Positions 17,983 through 28,764 of a stretch of 64,000 bases of DNA are shown one piece after another. The DNA comes from Xanthomonas hortorum (GTDB lineage: Bacteria; Pseudomonadota; Gammaproteobacteria; Xanthomonadales; Xanthomonadaceae), in assembly GCF_002940005.1 (NCBI RefSeq), contig NZ_MDEF01000013.1. The stretch is one strand, 5' to 3'. The notes under the pieces were generated by a model. That model worked only from the letters and a program-made list of their open reading frames with translations. It ran no database searches and had not been told where the DNA came from. The translations under genes and the position numbers were made by a program. The first letter of the stretch is position 1. Each line of letters starts with the position of its first letter.

Positions 17983-18798
17983 ATGAATACCCCAGAAGAT
18001 TCCTCCCTCGGTCGTGAGGTCGCTTACCCCAGCGGCTACGATCCGTCGCTGTTGTTTCCGATTCCGCGCGCGGCCGGGCGCGAGGCGATCGGCCTGACCG
18101 GCGCGCTGCCCTTTATCGGCCGCGATCGCTGGCACGCCTATGAACTCGGCTGGCTCGATGCACAAGGCAAACCCTGCGTGGCCACCGCCACCTTGCATGT
18201 GCCCAGCGATTCGCCGTCGTTGATCGAATCCAAGTCGCTCAAGCTGTATCTCAATTCGCTCAACGCCACCCGCTTCAACAGTGCCGAAGCGGTGCGCACG
18301 CGTATTGCCTCCGACCTGTCCACGCGCGCCGGTGCCGATGTGGCGGTGGAATTCGGTCTGCCGCCGATCGATGCGGTGGGCGAGGGCGAATCGATCGACG
18401 CACTGGATGTCAGCATCGACGACTACGGCCCGCCCAATGCCGCGTATCTCTCAGCGCACGCACAACCAATCGTGGAAGAAGTGCTGACCTCGGCCTTGCT
18501 CAAGTCCAATTGCCCTGTCACCGGTCAACCGGATTGGGCCAGCGTCACGCTGCGCTATCGCGGCGCGCCGATCGACCGCGAAGGCCTGTTGCGCTATCTG
18601 GTGAGTTTCCGCGACCACGCCGAGTTTCATGAGCAATGCGTGGAGCGCATTTTCCATGACGTGTTGATCCGCTGCGCGCCCGAGTGGTTGGTGGTGGAGG
18701 CGCGTTATACCCGTCGTGGCGGACTGGACATCAATCCATTGCGCAGTTCGCCCAGCGTGCCGACACCGCTGTCGATTTTCCGCGACCTGCGCCAGTAG
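17983..18798 (+). CDS. queF: NADPH-dependent 7-cyano-7-deazaguanine reductase
   Basis: Reduces preQ0 to preQ1 in queuosine biosynthesis (cytoplasm). 271 residues, the long (two-domain, YqfN-like) QueF type found in enterobacteria. The family signature ESKSLKLYLNS is present. The catalytic Cys177 and Asp184 lie in SNCPVTGQPDWAS, the same 7-residue spacing as Cys190/Asp197 of E. coli. No other queuosine gene is nearby, so it appears to be a stand-alone gene. Confidence 0.95.
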   Translation: MNTPEDSSLGREVAYPSGYDPSLLFPIPRAAGREAIGLTGALPFIGRDRWHAYELGWLDAQGKPCVATATLHVPSDSPSLIESKSLKLYLNSLNATRFNSAEAVRTRIASDLSTRAGADVAVEFGLPPIDAVGEGESIDALDVSIDDYGPPNAAYLSAHAQPIVEEVLTSALLKSNCPVTGQPDWASVTLRYRGAPIDREGLLRYLVSFRDHAEFHEQCVERIFHDVLIRCAPEWLVVEARYTRRGGLDINPLRSSPSVPTPLSIFRDLRQ

Positions 18799-18812
18799 CC
18801 GGCCGTGTTGGA

Positions 18813-18843
18813 GGATCGCGCCAGCTTCACGGCGGCGCGATCC
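18813..18843 (+). other. Hairpin after queF
   Basis: GGATCGCGCC / GGCGCGATCC, a perfect 10-bp stem with an 11-base loop and no U-tract. It is a likely transcript-end or processing structure between queF and the LysM gene. Confidence 0.45.
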
Positions 18844-18901
18844 ACGCTTAACGGCGCTCCGCGCACCCTGCAGTCAAAGTGATGCACGAAGGATGGCAGC
18901 A

Positions 18902-19195
18902 ATGAGTGTCGACAAGAAAGCAGATTTTTCCAACGTAACCTCCTCGGTCGACAGCACCGCCGACGTCACGCCAGCGCCGGATTTTTCCAACGTCCGCAGC
19001 AGCGTGCAGAGCACGGCGCAGATCGTCGAAGAGACGGTGACCGTGCAGGCAGGCGACAGCCTTTCCAGTATTGCCAAACGCCATTATGGCGACGGCAATC
19101 TGTGGCCGCGCATTTTCGAGGCCAATCGCGAAACGCTCAAGGATCCGGACAAGATTTTTCCGGGACAGGTATTGCACTTGCCACCAAAGGCATAA
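18902..19195 (+). CDS. Small LysM-domain protein
   Basis: 97 residues, starting at the ATG after GAAGGA (an ATG at 18893 is possible). The C-terminal ~50 residues are a LysM domain (VTVQAGDSLSSIAKRHYGDG ... FPGQVLHLP). The N-terminal ~45 residues contain two diverged copies of a DFSNVxSSVxSTA unit. There is no signal peptide. The LysM half resembles that of E. coli YgaU/Kbp (a potassium-binding protein), but the BON domain of that protein is missing here. The role is therefore open: cytoplasmic binding of an ion or a glycan-like ligand. Confidence 0.8.
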   Translation: MSVDKKADFSNVTSSVDSTADVTPAPDFSNVRSSVQSTAQIVEETVTVQAGDSLSSIAKRHYGDGNLWPRIFEANRETLKDPDKIFPGQVLHLPPKA

Positions 19196-19285
19196 ACGCC
19201 TGATTTAGCCAGTCGCTGGCTTGGTGATCTGTTCCACTCAATGCTTTCCTCAAGAAACCCCATTCGTTTAGCCGGAGATTCATCC

Positions 19286-19840
19286 ATGCGTACCAAATCC
19301 GTTCCAAGCACGCTCGCCATTGCTCTTGTCGGCGTGCTCGCACTATCAGGTTGCAAGAAAGAAGAAGATGCCAGTGTGTCGAAGGATCCCACCTCCGGTG
19401 CCGCCACCGAAGCGATGCCTGGCCCGGCGGGCACGCCGCCTGCGAGCGATCAGGCTGGTCAGAGCACTGCTACCGGTGCTGCCAGTACCGACAGTGCGGC
19501 CGCAACCGGTGCGGCAGTGACGGTGTCCAGCGTCGCGGTCGGCACCACTGCTGCCGCAGACAAGACAGTGACCCCGTCGGCCAATATCGGCAGCAAAGAC
19601 ACCATCATCGTCTCGGTGAAAACCGATGGCAGCGCGAGCAACGTGGCGGTTTCGGCCAAGCTCACCTACCAGGACGGCCAGGTCGCTGGTGAGCAGAACG
19701 CCACCTTGACCACCACCGGCGCAGAAACCACCAACCTCAGCTTCAGCAAGCCCGATGGCTGGCCGGCTGGCACCTACACCGCGCAGGTGATGGTGGATGG
19801 CAAGCCGGCGGGTAATCCGCAGACCATTACGGTCAAGTAA
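19286..19840 (+). CDS. Lipoprotein of unknown function
   Basis: 184 residues. The signal peptide ends in the lipobox LALSGC, followed by KKEED and a low-complexity Ala/Thr/Ser-rich stretch (to about residue 90). A beta-rich C-terminal domain has IVSVKTDGSASNVAVSAKLT and ends with GNPQTITVK. The last ~80 residues look like an immunoglobulin-like fold that could bind protein or polymer partners. I recognise no enzyme motif. It follows the LysM gene by 90 bp and is followed by an intrinsic terminator. Confidence 0.75.
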   Translation: MRTKSVPSTLAIALVGVLALSGCKKEEDASVSKDPTSGAATEAMPGPAGTPPASDQAGQSTATGAASTDSAAATGAAVTVSSVAVGTTAAADKTVTPSANIGSKDTIIVSVKTDGSASNVAVSAKLTYQDGQVAGEQNATLTTTGAETTNLSFSKPDGWPAGTYTAQVMVDGKPAGNPQTITVK

Positions 19841-20252
19841 GACAAGCGCGAAGAAGCATGCTGCATGTAGACGCGCATGCTGGCGGAGCAGGGCGGTAAC
19901 ACGCTGGCCTGCCGACATGTTGGCGAGCACTCCGTCGCTGTTCTTCCAGCAAGCCATCAAGCGGTAAGCCATCAGGGCGCGATCACACGATCGCGCCCTT
20001 TTGCTGCGCCACGTTGTGACGCGACACATTCGTTACAGCTGCATCCATGTCGATTGACCGGGTCACGGGATGGAGCATCCGCCTGTGGTCGCTTTACCCG
20101 GGCGCGGCTCAGACGCGACAATGCCGTGCTGATCCATCGCCGCGTTCCACGCGCTGGCCGATCGGCGTGCCACCAGCGATCCCCGTCGCGCACGCCAACG
20201 CCATTGCCATGGACACCGGCGCTCCTCCCGACCACAAGAGCCATCGCACCTC
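19841..20252 (+). other. Intergenic region upstream of icd
   Basis: 412 bases. The first half holds an intrinsic terminator (19975-20002) for the lipoprotein transcript. The second half, 250 bases before icd, must contain the icd promoter, but I cannot identify clear -35/-10 boxes. No convincing gene is present. Confidence 0.6.
19975..20002 (+). terminator. Intrinsic terminator after lipoprotein gene
   Basis: Perfect 10-bp stem (GGGCGCGATC / GATCGCGCCC) with a 4-base loop, followed by TTTTGC. The strong stem and short U-tract fit termination. Confidence 0.75.
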
Positions 20253-22484
<2,232 letters not shown>

Positions 22485-22829
22485 TCCAGCGCACCGCGTA
22501 TCGGTGCGCTCAGCAAGTGCGATATCCAGGGCCCGCCTCGTTCAGAGGCGGGCCTTGTCGTTTCAGCGCAATGGAGACAGCGCAGCCGTCATGCATCCGG
22601 CCTTGCCGCCGCTTTGCAGTGGATTGCCCGCGGCTGGGTGTTGCCCGGTGTGGCTTTGGCTGGCGAGAGCTCTTGGCAACGTGCGCTGCCTTGCCAGGAT
22701 CAGCAGGGCCGGCGCGTGCACCGCGTGCTGCGGCAGGTTGACGCGTGATGCAGGTGTTTGCCCGCTTATTACGTGCTCGATCGCCCGCACTGGCTGCGCA
22801 CTGTCGCAAGCGCTGAGTACACTGCCACC
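22485..22829 (+). other. icd-aceK gap with two hairpins
   Basis: 345 bases. A stem without U-tract lies directly after the icd stop (22488-22510, AGCGCACCG / CGGTGCGCT), followed by an intrinsic terminator (22530-22563). From 22564 to 22829 I see no gene; it should hold the aceK promoter. Confidence 0.65.
22530..22563 (+). terminator. Intrinsic terminator after icd
   Basis: Perfect 10-bp stem (GGCCCGCCTC / GAGGCGGGCC) with a 5-base loop, followed by TTGTCGTTT. It indicates that icd and aceK are separate transcripts or are linked only by read-through. Confidence 0.75.
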
Positions 22830-24569
22830 ATGAGCCCTCTTCCGTTACCGCCGCAGTCCGAGCGTCGCGCGCTGGCGATCGGCTGCGCCGTGTATGAAGC
22901 GTTCGAGGATTACCACGCGCGCTTTGCGCAGATTACCGCACGCGCCAAGCAGCGCTTCGAGACACGCGACTGGAACGGCGCGCGCGAGGATGCGGTGGCG
23001 CGTATTGCGCTCTACGATCACTACATCAGCGAATGCATGCTGCGGCTGCGTGCGGTGCTGCTGGGGCAGGCGCACGATCGCGCGCTGTGGATGCGCGCAC
23101 GCGAGCATTACGCCGCGCTGCTGACCGGGTTGATCGATCAGGAGCTGTACAAGACCTTTTACAACACCCTGACCCGGCGTTACTTCGGCACCCATGGTGT
23201 GGATGCGGAGATCGAATTCATCGCGCTGGATATCGAGCCGACCGATGCGATCACGCTGCCGGTTGCGCGGCATACCTACGCGGTCTCGCCCGGCCGGCTG
23301 ACCGACATGCTGGTGCGCGTGCTGGGCGATTATGCCTTCGATGTACCGTACCTGCACCGCACCCGTTGCGCGGCGGCAATTGCAGTGCGGCTGCAGGACG
23401 ATCTTGCGCATTGGGGCGAGCATCCTGTGCGCAGTGTGGAACTGCTGGAGACCGTGTTCTACCGCGAACGTCGCGCCTATCTGATCGGGCGCGTGTTCGG
23501 CGAACATCGCTTTTCTCCCTGCGTGATCGCACTGGTCAATGATGGTGCCGGCCTGCGTGCCGAAGCGGTGCTGACCCGGCGCAGTGATGTCGCGCAATTG
23601 TTCAGTAACTCGCGCAGTTATTTCCAGGCCGATCTATCCACCGTCGGTGATGCAGTGGTGTTTCTGCGCAGCCTGCTGACGCACAAGCCCATCGACGAGT
23701 TGTACACGATGCTGGGGCGTGCCAAGCAGGGCAAGACCGAACGCTATCGCACATTTTTCAGCCATTTTCAGGCGCATCCTGCCGAGCAGTTGGTGCATGC
23801 CGATGGCACGCCGGGCATGGTCATGGTGGTGTTTACGCTGCCCAGTTATCCGCTGGTGTTCAAGCTGATCCGCGACCGCTTTGCGTATCCAAAAACCATG
23901 AGCCGCGCGCAGGTGGAAGGCAAATACGAACTGGTGTTCCAGCTCGACCGCATCGGCCGCCTGCTCGACGCGCAGCCGTACCGCTTTCTGCGCTTTCCCA
24001 AGGCGCGTTTTTCACCGGCGTTGCTGGAAGAACTGCAGACTAGCTGCGCGATGAGCCTGAGCGAAGATGGCGCCGATGTGTTGATCGCGCTGTGCTACGT
24101 GCAGCGCCGGCTGCGCCCGCTCAATCTGTACCTGCGCGAACAACTGCCCGAGGCCGCGCATGCCGCAGCGCTGGACTACGGGCAGGCGATCAAGGACATG
24201 GCGCGCAACAACATCTTTCCCGGCGACATGCTGCTGAAAAACTTCGGCATCACCCGCCATCAGCGTGCGGTGTTCTACGACTACGACGAGCTGTGCCTGA
24301 TCACCGAATGCACGTTCCGCGATTGGCCCACGCCCACCAGTTACGAAGAACAAATGTCCGCCGAGCCCTGGTTTCATGTCGGCCCGCGCGATGTGTTTCC
24401 CGAGCGTTTCGCGCTGTTCATGGGCTTGCCGGCCTCGCAACTGGAAGCGGTCAAGCACACGCATCCGGAACTGTTCGAGCCGCAATGGTGGCGCGATCTG
24501 CAAGCGCGACTGCGCGAAGACGATTATCCGGACACGCCGCCCTATGCGGACTCGCGAAAACTGGCCTGA
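22830..24569 (+). CDS. aceK: Isocitrate dehydrogenase kinase/phosphatase
   Basis: Bifunctional enzyme that phosphorylates and dephosphorylates isocitrate dehydrogenase, setting the branch between the TCA cycle and the glyoxylate shunt. 579 residues, as in E. coli AceK. Recognisable parts are the N-terminal regulatory domain (AFEDYHARFAQITARAKQRF, DHYISECMLRLRAVLLG) and the kinase-like domain with GMVMVVFTLPSYPLVFKLIR, FPGDMLLKNFGITRHQRAVF and VFYDYDELC. Unlike E. coli, it is not with aceBA but directly downstream of the monomeric icd gene. No aceA or aceB is in the window. Confidence 0.95.
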   Translation: MSPLPLPPQSERRALAIGCAVYEAFEDYHARFAQITARAKQRFETRDWNGAREDAVARIALYDHYISECMLRLRAVLLGQAHDRALWMRAREHYAALLTGLIDQELYKTFYNTLTRRYFGTHGVDAEIEFIALDIEPTDAITLPVARHTYAVSPGRLTDMLVRVLGDYAFDVPYLHRTRCAAAIAVRLQDDLAHWGEHPVRSVELLETVFYRERRAYLIGRVFGEHRFSPCVIALVNDGAGLRAEAVLTRRSDVAQLFSNSRSYFQADLSTVGDAVVFLRSLLTHKPIDELYTMLGRAKQGKTERYRTFFSHFQAHPAEQLVHADGTPGMVMVVFTLPSYPLVFKLIRDRFAYPKTMSRAQVEGKYELVFQLDRIGRLLDAQPYRFLRFPKARFSPALLEELQTSCAMSLSEDGADVLIALCYVQRRLRPLNLYLREQLPEAAHAAALDYGQAIKDMARNNIFPGDMLLKNFGITRHQRAVFYDYDELCLITECTFRDWPTPTSYEEQMSAEPWFHVGPRDVFPERFALFMGLPASQLEAVKHTHPELFEPQWWRDLQARLREDDYPDTPPYADSRKLA

Positions 24570-24630
24570 CGATTTACGCGTATGCACCAAGGCTGGTACA
24601 ACGAAGATTCAATCACGATGGAGCGCGGTC

Positions 24631-25515
24631 ATGCAGTGGAAGCAACGCTTGGGCCTGGGGATTTTGTTGGCAATGGCGAGTATCAACGGCGTGCAGGCAC
24701 GTCCCAGTGCCGCGCAGGTGCAGGCGCAGATGGAGGCCAGCATGAATGTCGCGGGCGAATTGACGCTGACCCCGGACGGCACCGTCACGGCGGTCACGCT
24801 CACCGACGAAGCGACCCTGCCGCCAGTGGTCCGCGACCGCGTCAAACAATCGATCGCCTCCTGGCGCTTCGACCCTGTCAAAGACGATGGAAGCGCATTG
24901 CCCGCGCAACTACCGATGAATCTGCTGCTGGTCGCCAAGCCGGGTGACAACAACACGTATGCGGTATCGATTCGCAGCGCGCATTTCGGCAGCCAGGAGC
25001 AAGGTGCCGCCAGCGTCGCTGCCAAGGACATGCCGCCACCGGCCTACCCTGAGCATGCGTTTCGAGAGGGTGCGACAGGGGTGGTGTATCTGCTGCTCAA
25101 GATCGGCCGCGATGGCAAGGTCGAGGATCTGGTCGCAGAGCAGGTCAACCTGACCACGCTGGCGCCGGAATCCAAGCGCCCGCGCTGGCGCAAGGCGTTT
25201 GCCGATGCCGCAATCGCCAAGGCGCAGCGCTGGACATTTGTGCCGCCAACGCAAGGTGCCGAGGCCGACGCGCCGTACTGGGTCATGCGGGTTCCGGTCA
25301 CCTTCGACATCGAAACCTGGCCAGGCAATCTGACCGCTGCAAAGCAAGCCAAAAAGTGGCAATCCTATTTGCCGGGCCCGCGTCAGCCGGCGCCCTGGCA
25401 CGAACAGCGCGGTGCGTCAGCATCGACCGACAGTCCGGATGCGCTACCTGGAAGCGGATTGTTCTCGGCACGCGGAGTAGGTGTGCGCCTGGTGACACCG
25501 CTGCAAGGAAGTTAA
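24631..25515 (+). CDS. Exported TonB-C-domain-like protein
   Basis: 294 residues. A signal peptide (about residues 1-22, ending VQA) is followed by a first domain with one TonB-C-like motif (GELTLTPDGTVTAVTLTDEA) and a second, better TonB-C-like domain (PPPAYPEHAFREGATGVVYL, then IGRDGKVEDL and AKAQRWTFVPP). There is no N-terminal membrane anchor with a Pro-rich spanner as in real TonB, so it is unlikely to transduce energy. It may be a periplasmic protein using the fold for binding. It lies 61 bp downstream of aceK on the same strand. Function unknown. Confidence 0.7.
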   Translation: MQWKQRLGLGILLAMASINGVQARPSAAQVQAQMEASMNVAGELTLTPDGTVTAVTLTDEATLPPVVRDRVKQSIASWRFDPVKDDGSALPAQLPMNLLLVAKPGDNNTYAVSIRSAHFGSQEQGAASVAAKDMPPPAYPEHAFREGATGVVYLLLKIGRDGKVEDLVAEQVNLTTLAPESKRPRWRKAFADAAIAKAQRWTFVPPTQGAEADAPYWVMRVPVTFDIETWPGNLTAAKQAKKWQSYLPGPRQPAPWHEQRGASASTDSPDALPGSGLFSARGVGVRLVTPLQGS

Positions 25516-25612
25516 GCGCAACGCCAACATCAGAGCGGCTAGCAAACTACTTCATGCCGGTCTATTGCGGAGAAGACGATCTGGGCCTTCGCTGCGGGGC
25601 GGATTATCTGAT

Positions 25613-25652
25613 GCTTGGCGGCTTGGCGGCTTGGCGGCAGGGCGGCAGGGCG
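25613..25652 (+). repeat. Five 8-bp tandem repeats
   Basis: Three copies of GCTTGGCG followed by two of GCAGGGCG, ending where the second palindromic element begins. Likely produced by replication slippage. Confidence 0.85.
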
Positions 25653-25826
25653 GCTGATCTGCGATTTGGCTGCAGGGCCCTTGCCCACCCACCATCGCGG
25701 GACACGCCGCAAGTACGTCCCTGTAGGCTCTTACGCGGCATCCATGCCGCGTAAGGTCCCGCGACGCTGGGCGGGCAAGGACCAGTGGAGATGCTCGGTG
25801 TGCATAGTTGCAAGCACTACATTACG
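25650..25826 (-). repeat. Palindromic interspersed element, copy 2 (inverted)
   Basis: Reverse complement of the element at 8146-8318, with a few substitutions. The 24-base arms are at 25679-25702 and 25757-25780, and the internal perfect 11-bp hairpin is at 25731-25754. Similarity to copy 1 continues about 30 bases past the arms on both sides. Confidence 0.85.
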
Positions 25827-25920
25827 TGCGTTGTTCGGATAACGGCGGTGCATTCGATCAGCTTCGCAATGCAATCAGCAGACAGCTTTCAACAAAGCAG
25901 CCAACTAACTTTCTGGTGCG

Positions 25921-26020
25921 GTGTCCTTACCGATTGCGGGACCGTGTGGCGGCATGGATGCCGCCACCGAGCCTCCATGGACGGATTTACGGCGTGTCCC
26001 GCGAGCGGTGAGGGCACCGC
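25921..26020 (+). repeat. Palindromic element, diverged copy 3
   Basis: Same orientation as copy 1. It keeps GCGGGACC, a central GGCGGCATGGATGCCGCC hairpin and the right-hand GGCGTGTCCCGCGA, but the outer arms have decayed. Only about 90 bases separate it from copy 2. Confidence 0.6.
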
Positions 26021-26066
26021 GCACTCGGCCAACCAGGCTTGTGACTGCAAGCAATCGCGCACCCAC

Positions 26067-26096
26067 AAAAAAGCCCCGCAATGCGGGGCTTTTTCT
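26067..26096 (-). terminator. Intrinsic terminator of rho (bidirectional)
   Basis: 9-bp stem AAGCCCCGC / GCGGGGCTT with a 3-base loop. Six A residues lie on the left and TTTTT on the right, so it has a U-tract on either strand. It lies 21 bases beyond the rho stop codon. Confidence 0.9.
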
Positions 26097-26117
26097 TATC
26101 GAGAATGCCGATCGAAA

Positions 26118-28004
26118 TCAGCGCTTCATCGAACTGAAGAACTCGTCGTTGGACTTGGTGGTCTTCATCTTGTCCAGCAGGAATTCCATCGCTGCGATTT
26201 CGTCCATCGGGTGCAGCAGCTTGCGCAGAATCCAGATCTTCTGCAGCAGCTCCGGCTCGATCAACAGATCTTCGCGACGCGTACCCGAACGGTTGATGTC
26301 GATTGCCGGGTAAACGCGCTTTTCGGTGATGCGACGGTTCAAATGCACTTCGCTATTGCCGGTGCCCTTGAATTCTTCGTAGATCACCTCGTCCATCTTG
26401 CTGCCGGTCTCGACCAGCGCCGTGGCGATGATGGTCAGCGAGCCGCCTTCTTCGACATTACGGGCCGCGCCGAAGAAGCGCTTCGGGCGATGCAACGCGT
26501 TGGCGTCCACACCACCGGTGAGCACCTTGCCGGAGCTGGGCACCACGTTGTTGTAGGCGCGCGCCAGACGGGTGATCGAGTCGAGCAGGATCACCACGTC
26601 CTTCTTGTGCTCGACCAGGCGCTTGGCCCGCTCGATCACCATTTCGGCGACCTGCACGTGACGCGCAGCCGGCTCATCGAACGTGGAGGAGATGACCTCG
26701 CCGCGCACGGTGCGCTGCATTTCGGTCACTTCTTCCGGGCGCTCGTCGATCAGCAACACGATCATGTGCACTTCGGGATGATTGCTGGTGATGGCCGTGG
26801 CCACCTGCTGCATCATCATCGTCTTACCGGCCTTGGGCGGGGAGACGATCAGCGCACGCTGACCCTTACCCTGCGGCGCCATCAGATCCAGGATGCGGCC
26901 GGTGATGTCCTCGGTGGACCCATCGCCACGCTCCAGACGGAAACGCCGGCGCGGGAACAGCGGGGTCAGGTTCTCGAACAGCACCTTGTTCTTGCTCGCT
27001 TCCAGCGGCTCGCCGTTGATGTTGTCGACGATCGACAGCGCGAAATAGCGTTCGCCGTCCTTCGGGAAGCGGATGCGGCCCGACAGATGGTCGCCGGTGC
27101 GCAGGTTGAAGCGGCGGATCTGGCTGGGCGAAATATACGTATCGTCCGGGCCGGCCAGGTAGCTGGCTTCGGCGGCACGCAGGAAACCGAAGCCGTCGGG
27201 CAGGATTTCCAGCACGCCGTCGGCGGCAACGCCTTCGCCGTGGCGGGTTAGCACCTTGAGCAGGGCGAAGATCACGTCCTGCTTGCGCGCACGCGCCACG
27301 CCTTCCTGGATGTTGAGCTGATCGGCGATATCCAGCAGCTTCTGCGCCGGCATCCGCTTGAGATCGCTCAGCGAATACACCGGGAAGCCTTCCGGCACGG
27401 CCGGGTGCGGACGCGCGATGAAGGGCTCGTTGCTGCCATCGGACGAGGGCATGCCGCCACCGGTTTCATTACCGAACCGATCGCGCGGCCCACGGTCGCG
27501 GCGGTTGCGGAACCGGTCACGGCGATTGCCTTGCTGGTTCTGCCCCTGGCCCTGACCTTGCTGATTCTGGCCGGCGTTCTGGCCTTGGTCCTGACCTTGA
27601 CCTTGACCTTGCGGCTGGCCCTGGTTCTGGCCTTGACCCCGGCTTTGCGCCTGATTCTGGTTCTGCTGGTTCTGCGCCTGGTTGAAGCGCTGCTGCTGCG
27701 ACTGGCCACCCTCGCGGGATTCGCCATGGTTGTCGCCGCCCTGGTTGCCCTGACTGGCGCTGGGGGCGTTACCGGCATATGCGCCATCGCTGGACGTCTG
27801 CGCCGGTGCCGAATCGGCAGCGTGCGACGGTGCCTGCGGCGCGCGCGGAACATCAGGCGCGGGGCTGGCGGGCAAGGGCAGGTTGGGCTGTTGCGCGCCA
27901 CCGTCGTCATTGGCAACGGCGGTCTTGCTCACGCGCGGCTTGCGCACGCGTTTCTCGACAGGAGCGTCGACGCTCCCGGTATCGGAAGAAGGATGATCGG
28001 ACAA
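26118..28004 (-). CDS. rho: Transcription termination factor Rho with Gln/Asn-rich N-terminal extension
   Basis: Hexameric RNA helicase that ends transcription. 628 residues against 419 in E. coli; the extra ~209 are all N-terminal. The conserved core begins near residue 209 (YSLSDLKRMPAQKLLDIADQ). It has the RNA-binding cold-shock fold, the P-loop PPKAGKT (Lys394), Walker B VVILLDS and the Q-loop SSGKVLTGGVDANALHR. The extension has a basic start, an Ala/Pro part, a Gln/Asn/Gly-rich stretch (residues ~85-160; 29 Gln and 9 Asn in residues 101-160), then an Arg/Asp-rich patch (161-177). The terminator follows; trxA lies upstream on the same strand. Confidence 0.97.
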   Translation of the reverse strand: MSDHPSSDTGSVDAPVEKRVRKPRVSKTAVANDDGGAQQPNLPLPASPAPDVPRAPQAPSHAADSAPAQTSSDGAYAGNAPSASQGNQGGDNHGESREGGQSQQQRFNQAQNQQNQNQAQSRGQGQNQGQPQGQGQGQDQGQNAGQNQQGQGQGQNQQGNRRDRFRNRRDRGPRDRFGNETGGGMPSSDGSNEPFIARPHPAVPEGFPVYSLSDLKRMPAQKLLDIADQLNIQEGVARARKQDVIFALLKVLTRHGEGVAADGVLEILPDGFGFLRAAEASYLAGPDDTYISPSQIRRFNLRTGDHLSGRIRFPKDGERYFALSIVDNINGEPLEASKNKVLFENLTPLFPRRRFRLERGDGSTEDITGRILDLMAPQGKGQRALIVSPPKAGKTMMMQQVATAITSNHPEVHMIVLLIDERPEEVTEMQRTVRGEVISSTFDEPAARHVQVAEMVIERAKRLVEHKKDVVILLDSITRLARAYNNVVPSSGKVLTGGVDANALHRPKRFFGAARNVEEGGSLTIIATALVETGSKMDEVIYEEFKGTGNSEVHLNRRITEKRVYPAIDINRSGTRREDLLIEPELLQKIWILRKLLHPMDEIAAMEFLLDKMKTTKSNDEFFSSMKR

Positions 28005-28224
28005 GTGCTTGATTCCTCGCTAAGAGTGCGAGCGCCCGGCTGGGGGGCGAACTATGGTGATGGGAGTCTAGAGAGACGTTCTAGAGGGGTACAGCGGCGC
28101 ACGAACGTGCTCCGGATCGACTGACACTATCACCGCTGCGCTCAACCGCGCAAGCGTCTGCCGGGGCAGGGTTTAACTGCTGGCGCAACATCGGGGGGCG
28201 CCCATCGCTGGGACGCCCGCTCGC

Positions 28225-28566
28225 TCAGGCGGCCGCGCCGCCCAGGGTCTTGTCGATCATCTGGGTGAGTTGGCCCTTGCCAACCGCCCCGATCTGGGTT
28301 GCCTGCACCTGCCCGTCCTTGAACAGCAGCAGCATCGGGATCGACCGCACGTGGTACTTGTTGGCCAGGGCGCGGTTCTGGTCCACATTGACCTTGGCAA
28401 CCTTCAGTCTGCCCTGGTATGTATCGGCCAAATCGTCCAGTACCGGGGCGATCATCTTGCACGGGCCACACCATTCGGCCCAGAAATCCACCAGGACCGG
28501 TTCGCCGGATTGCAGTACAGCTGTATCGAAGTCGGCATCGCCGACATGTTGAACCTTGTCGCTCAC
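28225..28566 (-). CDS. trxA: Thioredoxin 1
   Basis: Cytoplasmic dithiol reductase. 113 residues with the active site WCGPC (Cys33 and Cys36), the conserved cis-Pro in RSIPMLLLF and a C-terminal helix. A GTG start at 28566 is chosen because AGGAG lies just upstream and MSDKV matches the usual thioredoxin start; an upstream ATG at 28587 would add seven residues. The 220-bp gap to rho probably holds the rho leader. The order rho-trxA with divergent rhlB is conserved in gammaproteobacteria. Confidence 0.95.
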   Translation of the reverse strand: MSDKVQHVGDADFDTAVLQSGEPVLVDFWAEWCGPCKMIAPVLDDLADTYQGRLKVAKVNVDQNRALANKYHVRSIPMLLLFKDGQVQATQIGAVGKGQLTQMIDKTLGGAAA

Positions 28567-28764
28567 GTTGGGTCTCCTGGAAACCAAAACGGCCCGCCCG
28601 AACGGGCAGGCCGCTACATTGCGTTAAACTGGGGCATTGCGCGACTGAATCAAGTGTCAGTCCTGAAGCCGCGCTGTCCGCCACAACAGCCGCAGTTTGC
28701 GACGCTGTCGGCATCGATGCAAGCCGCGCCCGGGCTGCCCAGGGCGCCTCACGAAGACGGAATA

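Larger units (their letters stand above)
25516..26117 (+). other. Repeat-dense intergenic region downstream of rho
   Basis: 602 bases between convergent genes. It holds an 8-bp tandem repeat, a near-identical inverted copy of the palindromic element from 8.2 kb, a diverged third copy and the rho terminator. Only short chance frames exist. I see no gene. Confidence 0.8.

Noticed and set aside
25785..25990. Small open frames inside the palindromic elements
   Set aside because: They exist in both orientations of the repeat and change frame between copies; this is chance coding in GC-rich palindromes.
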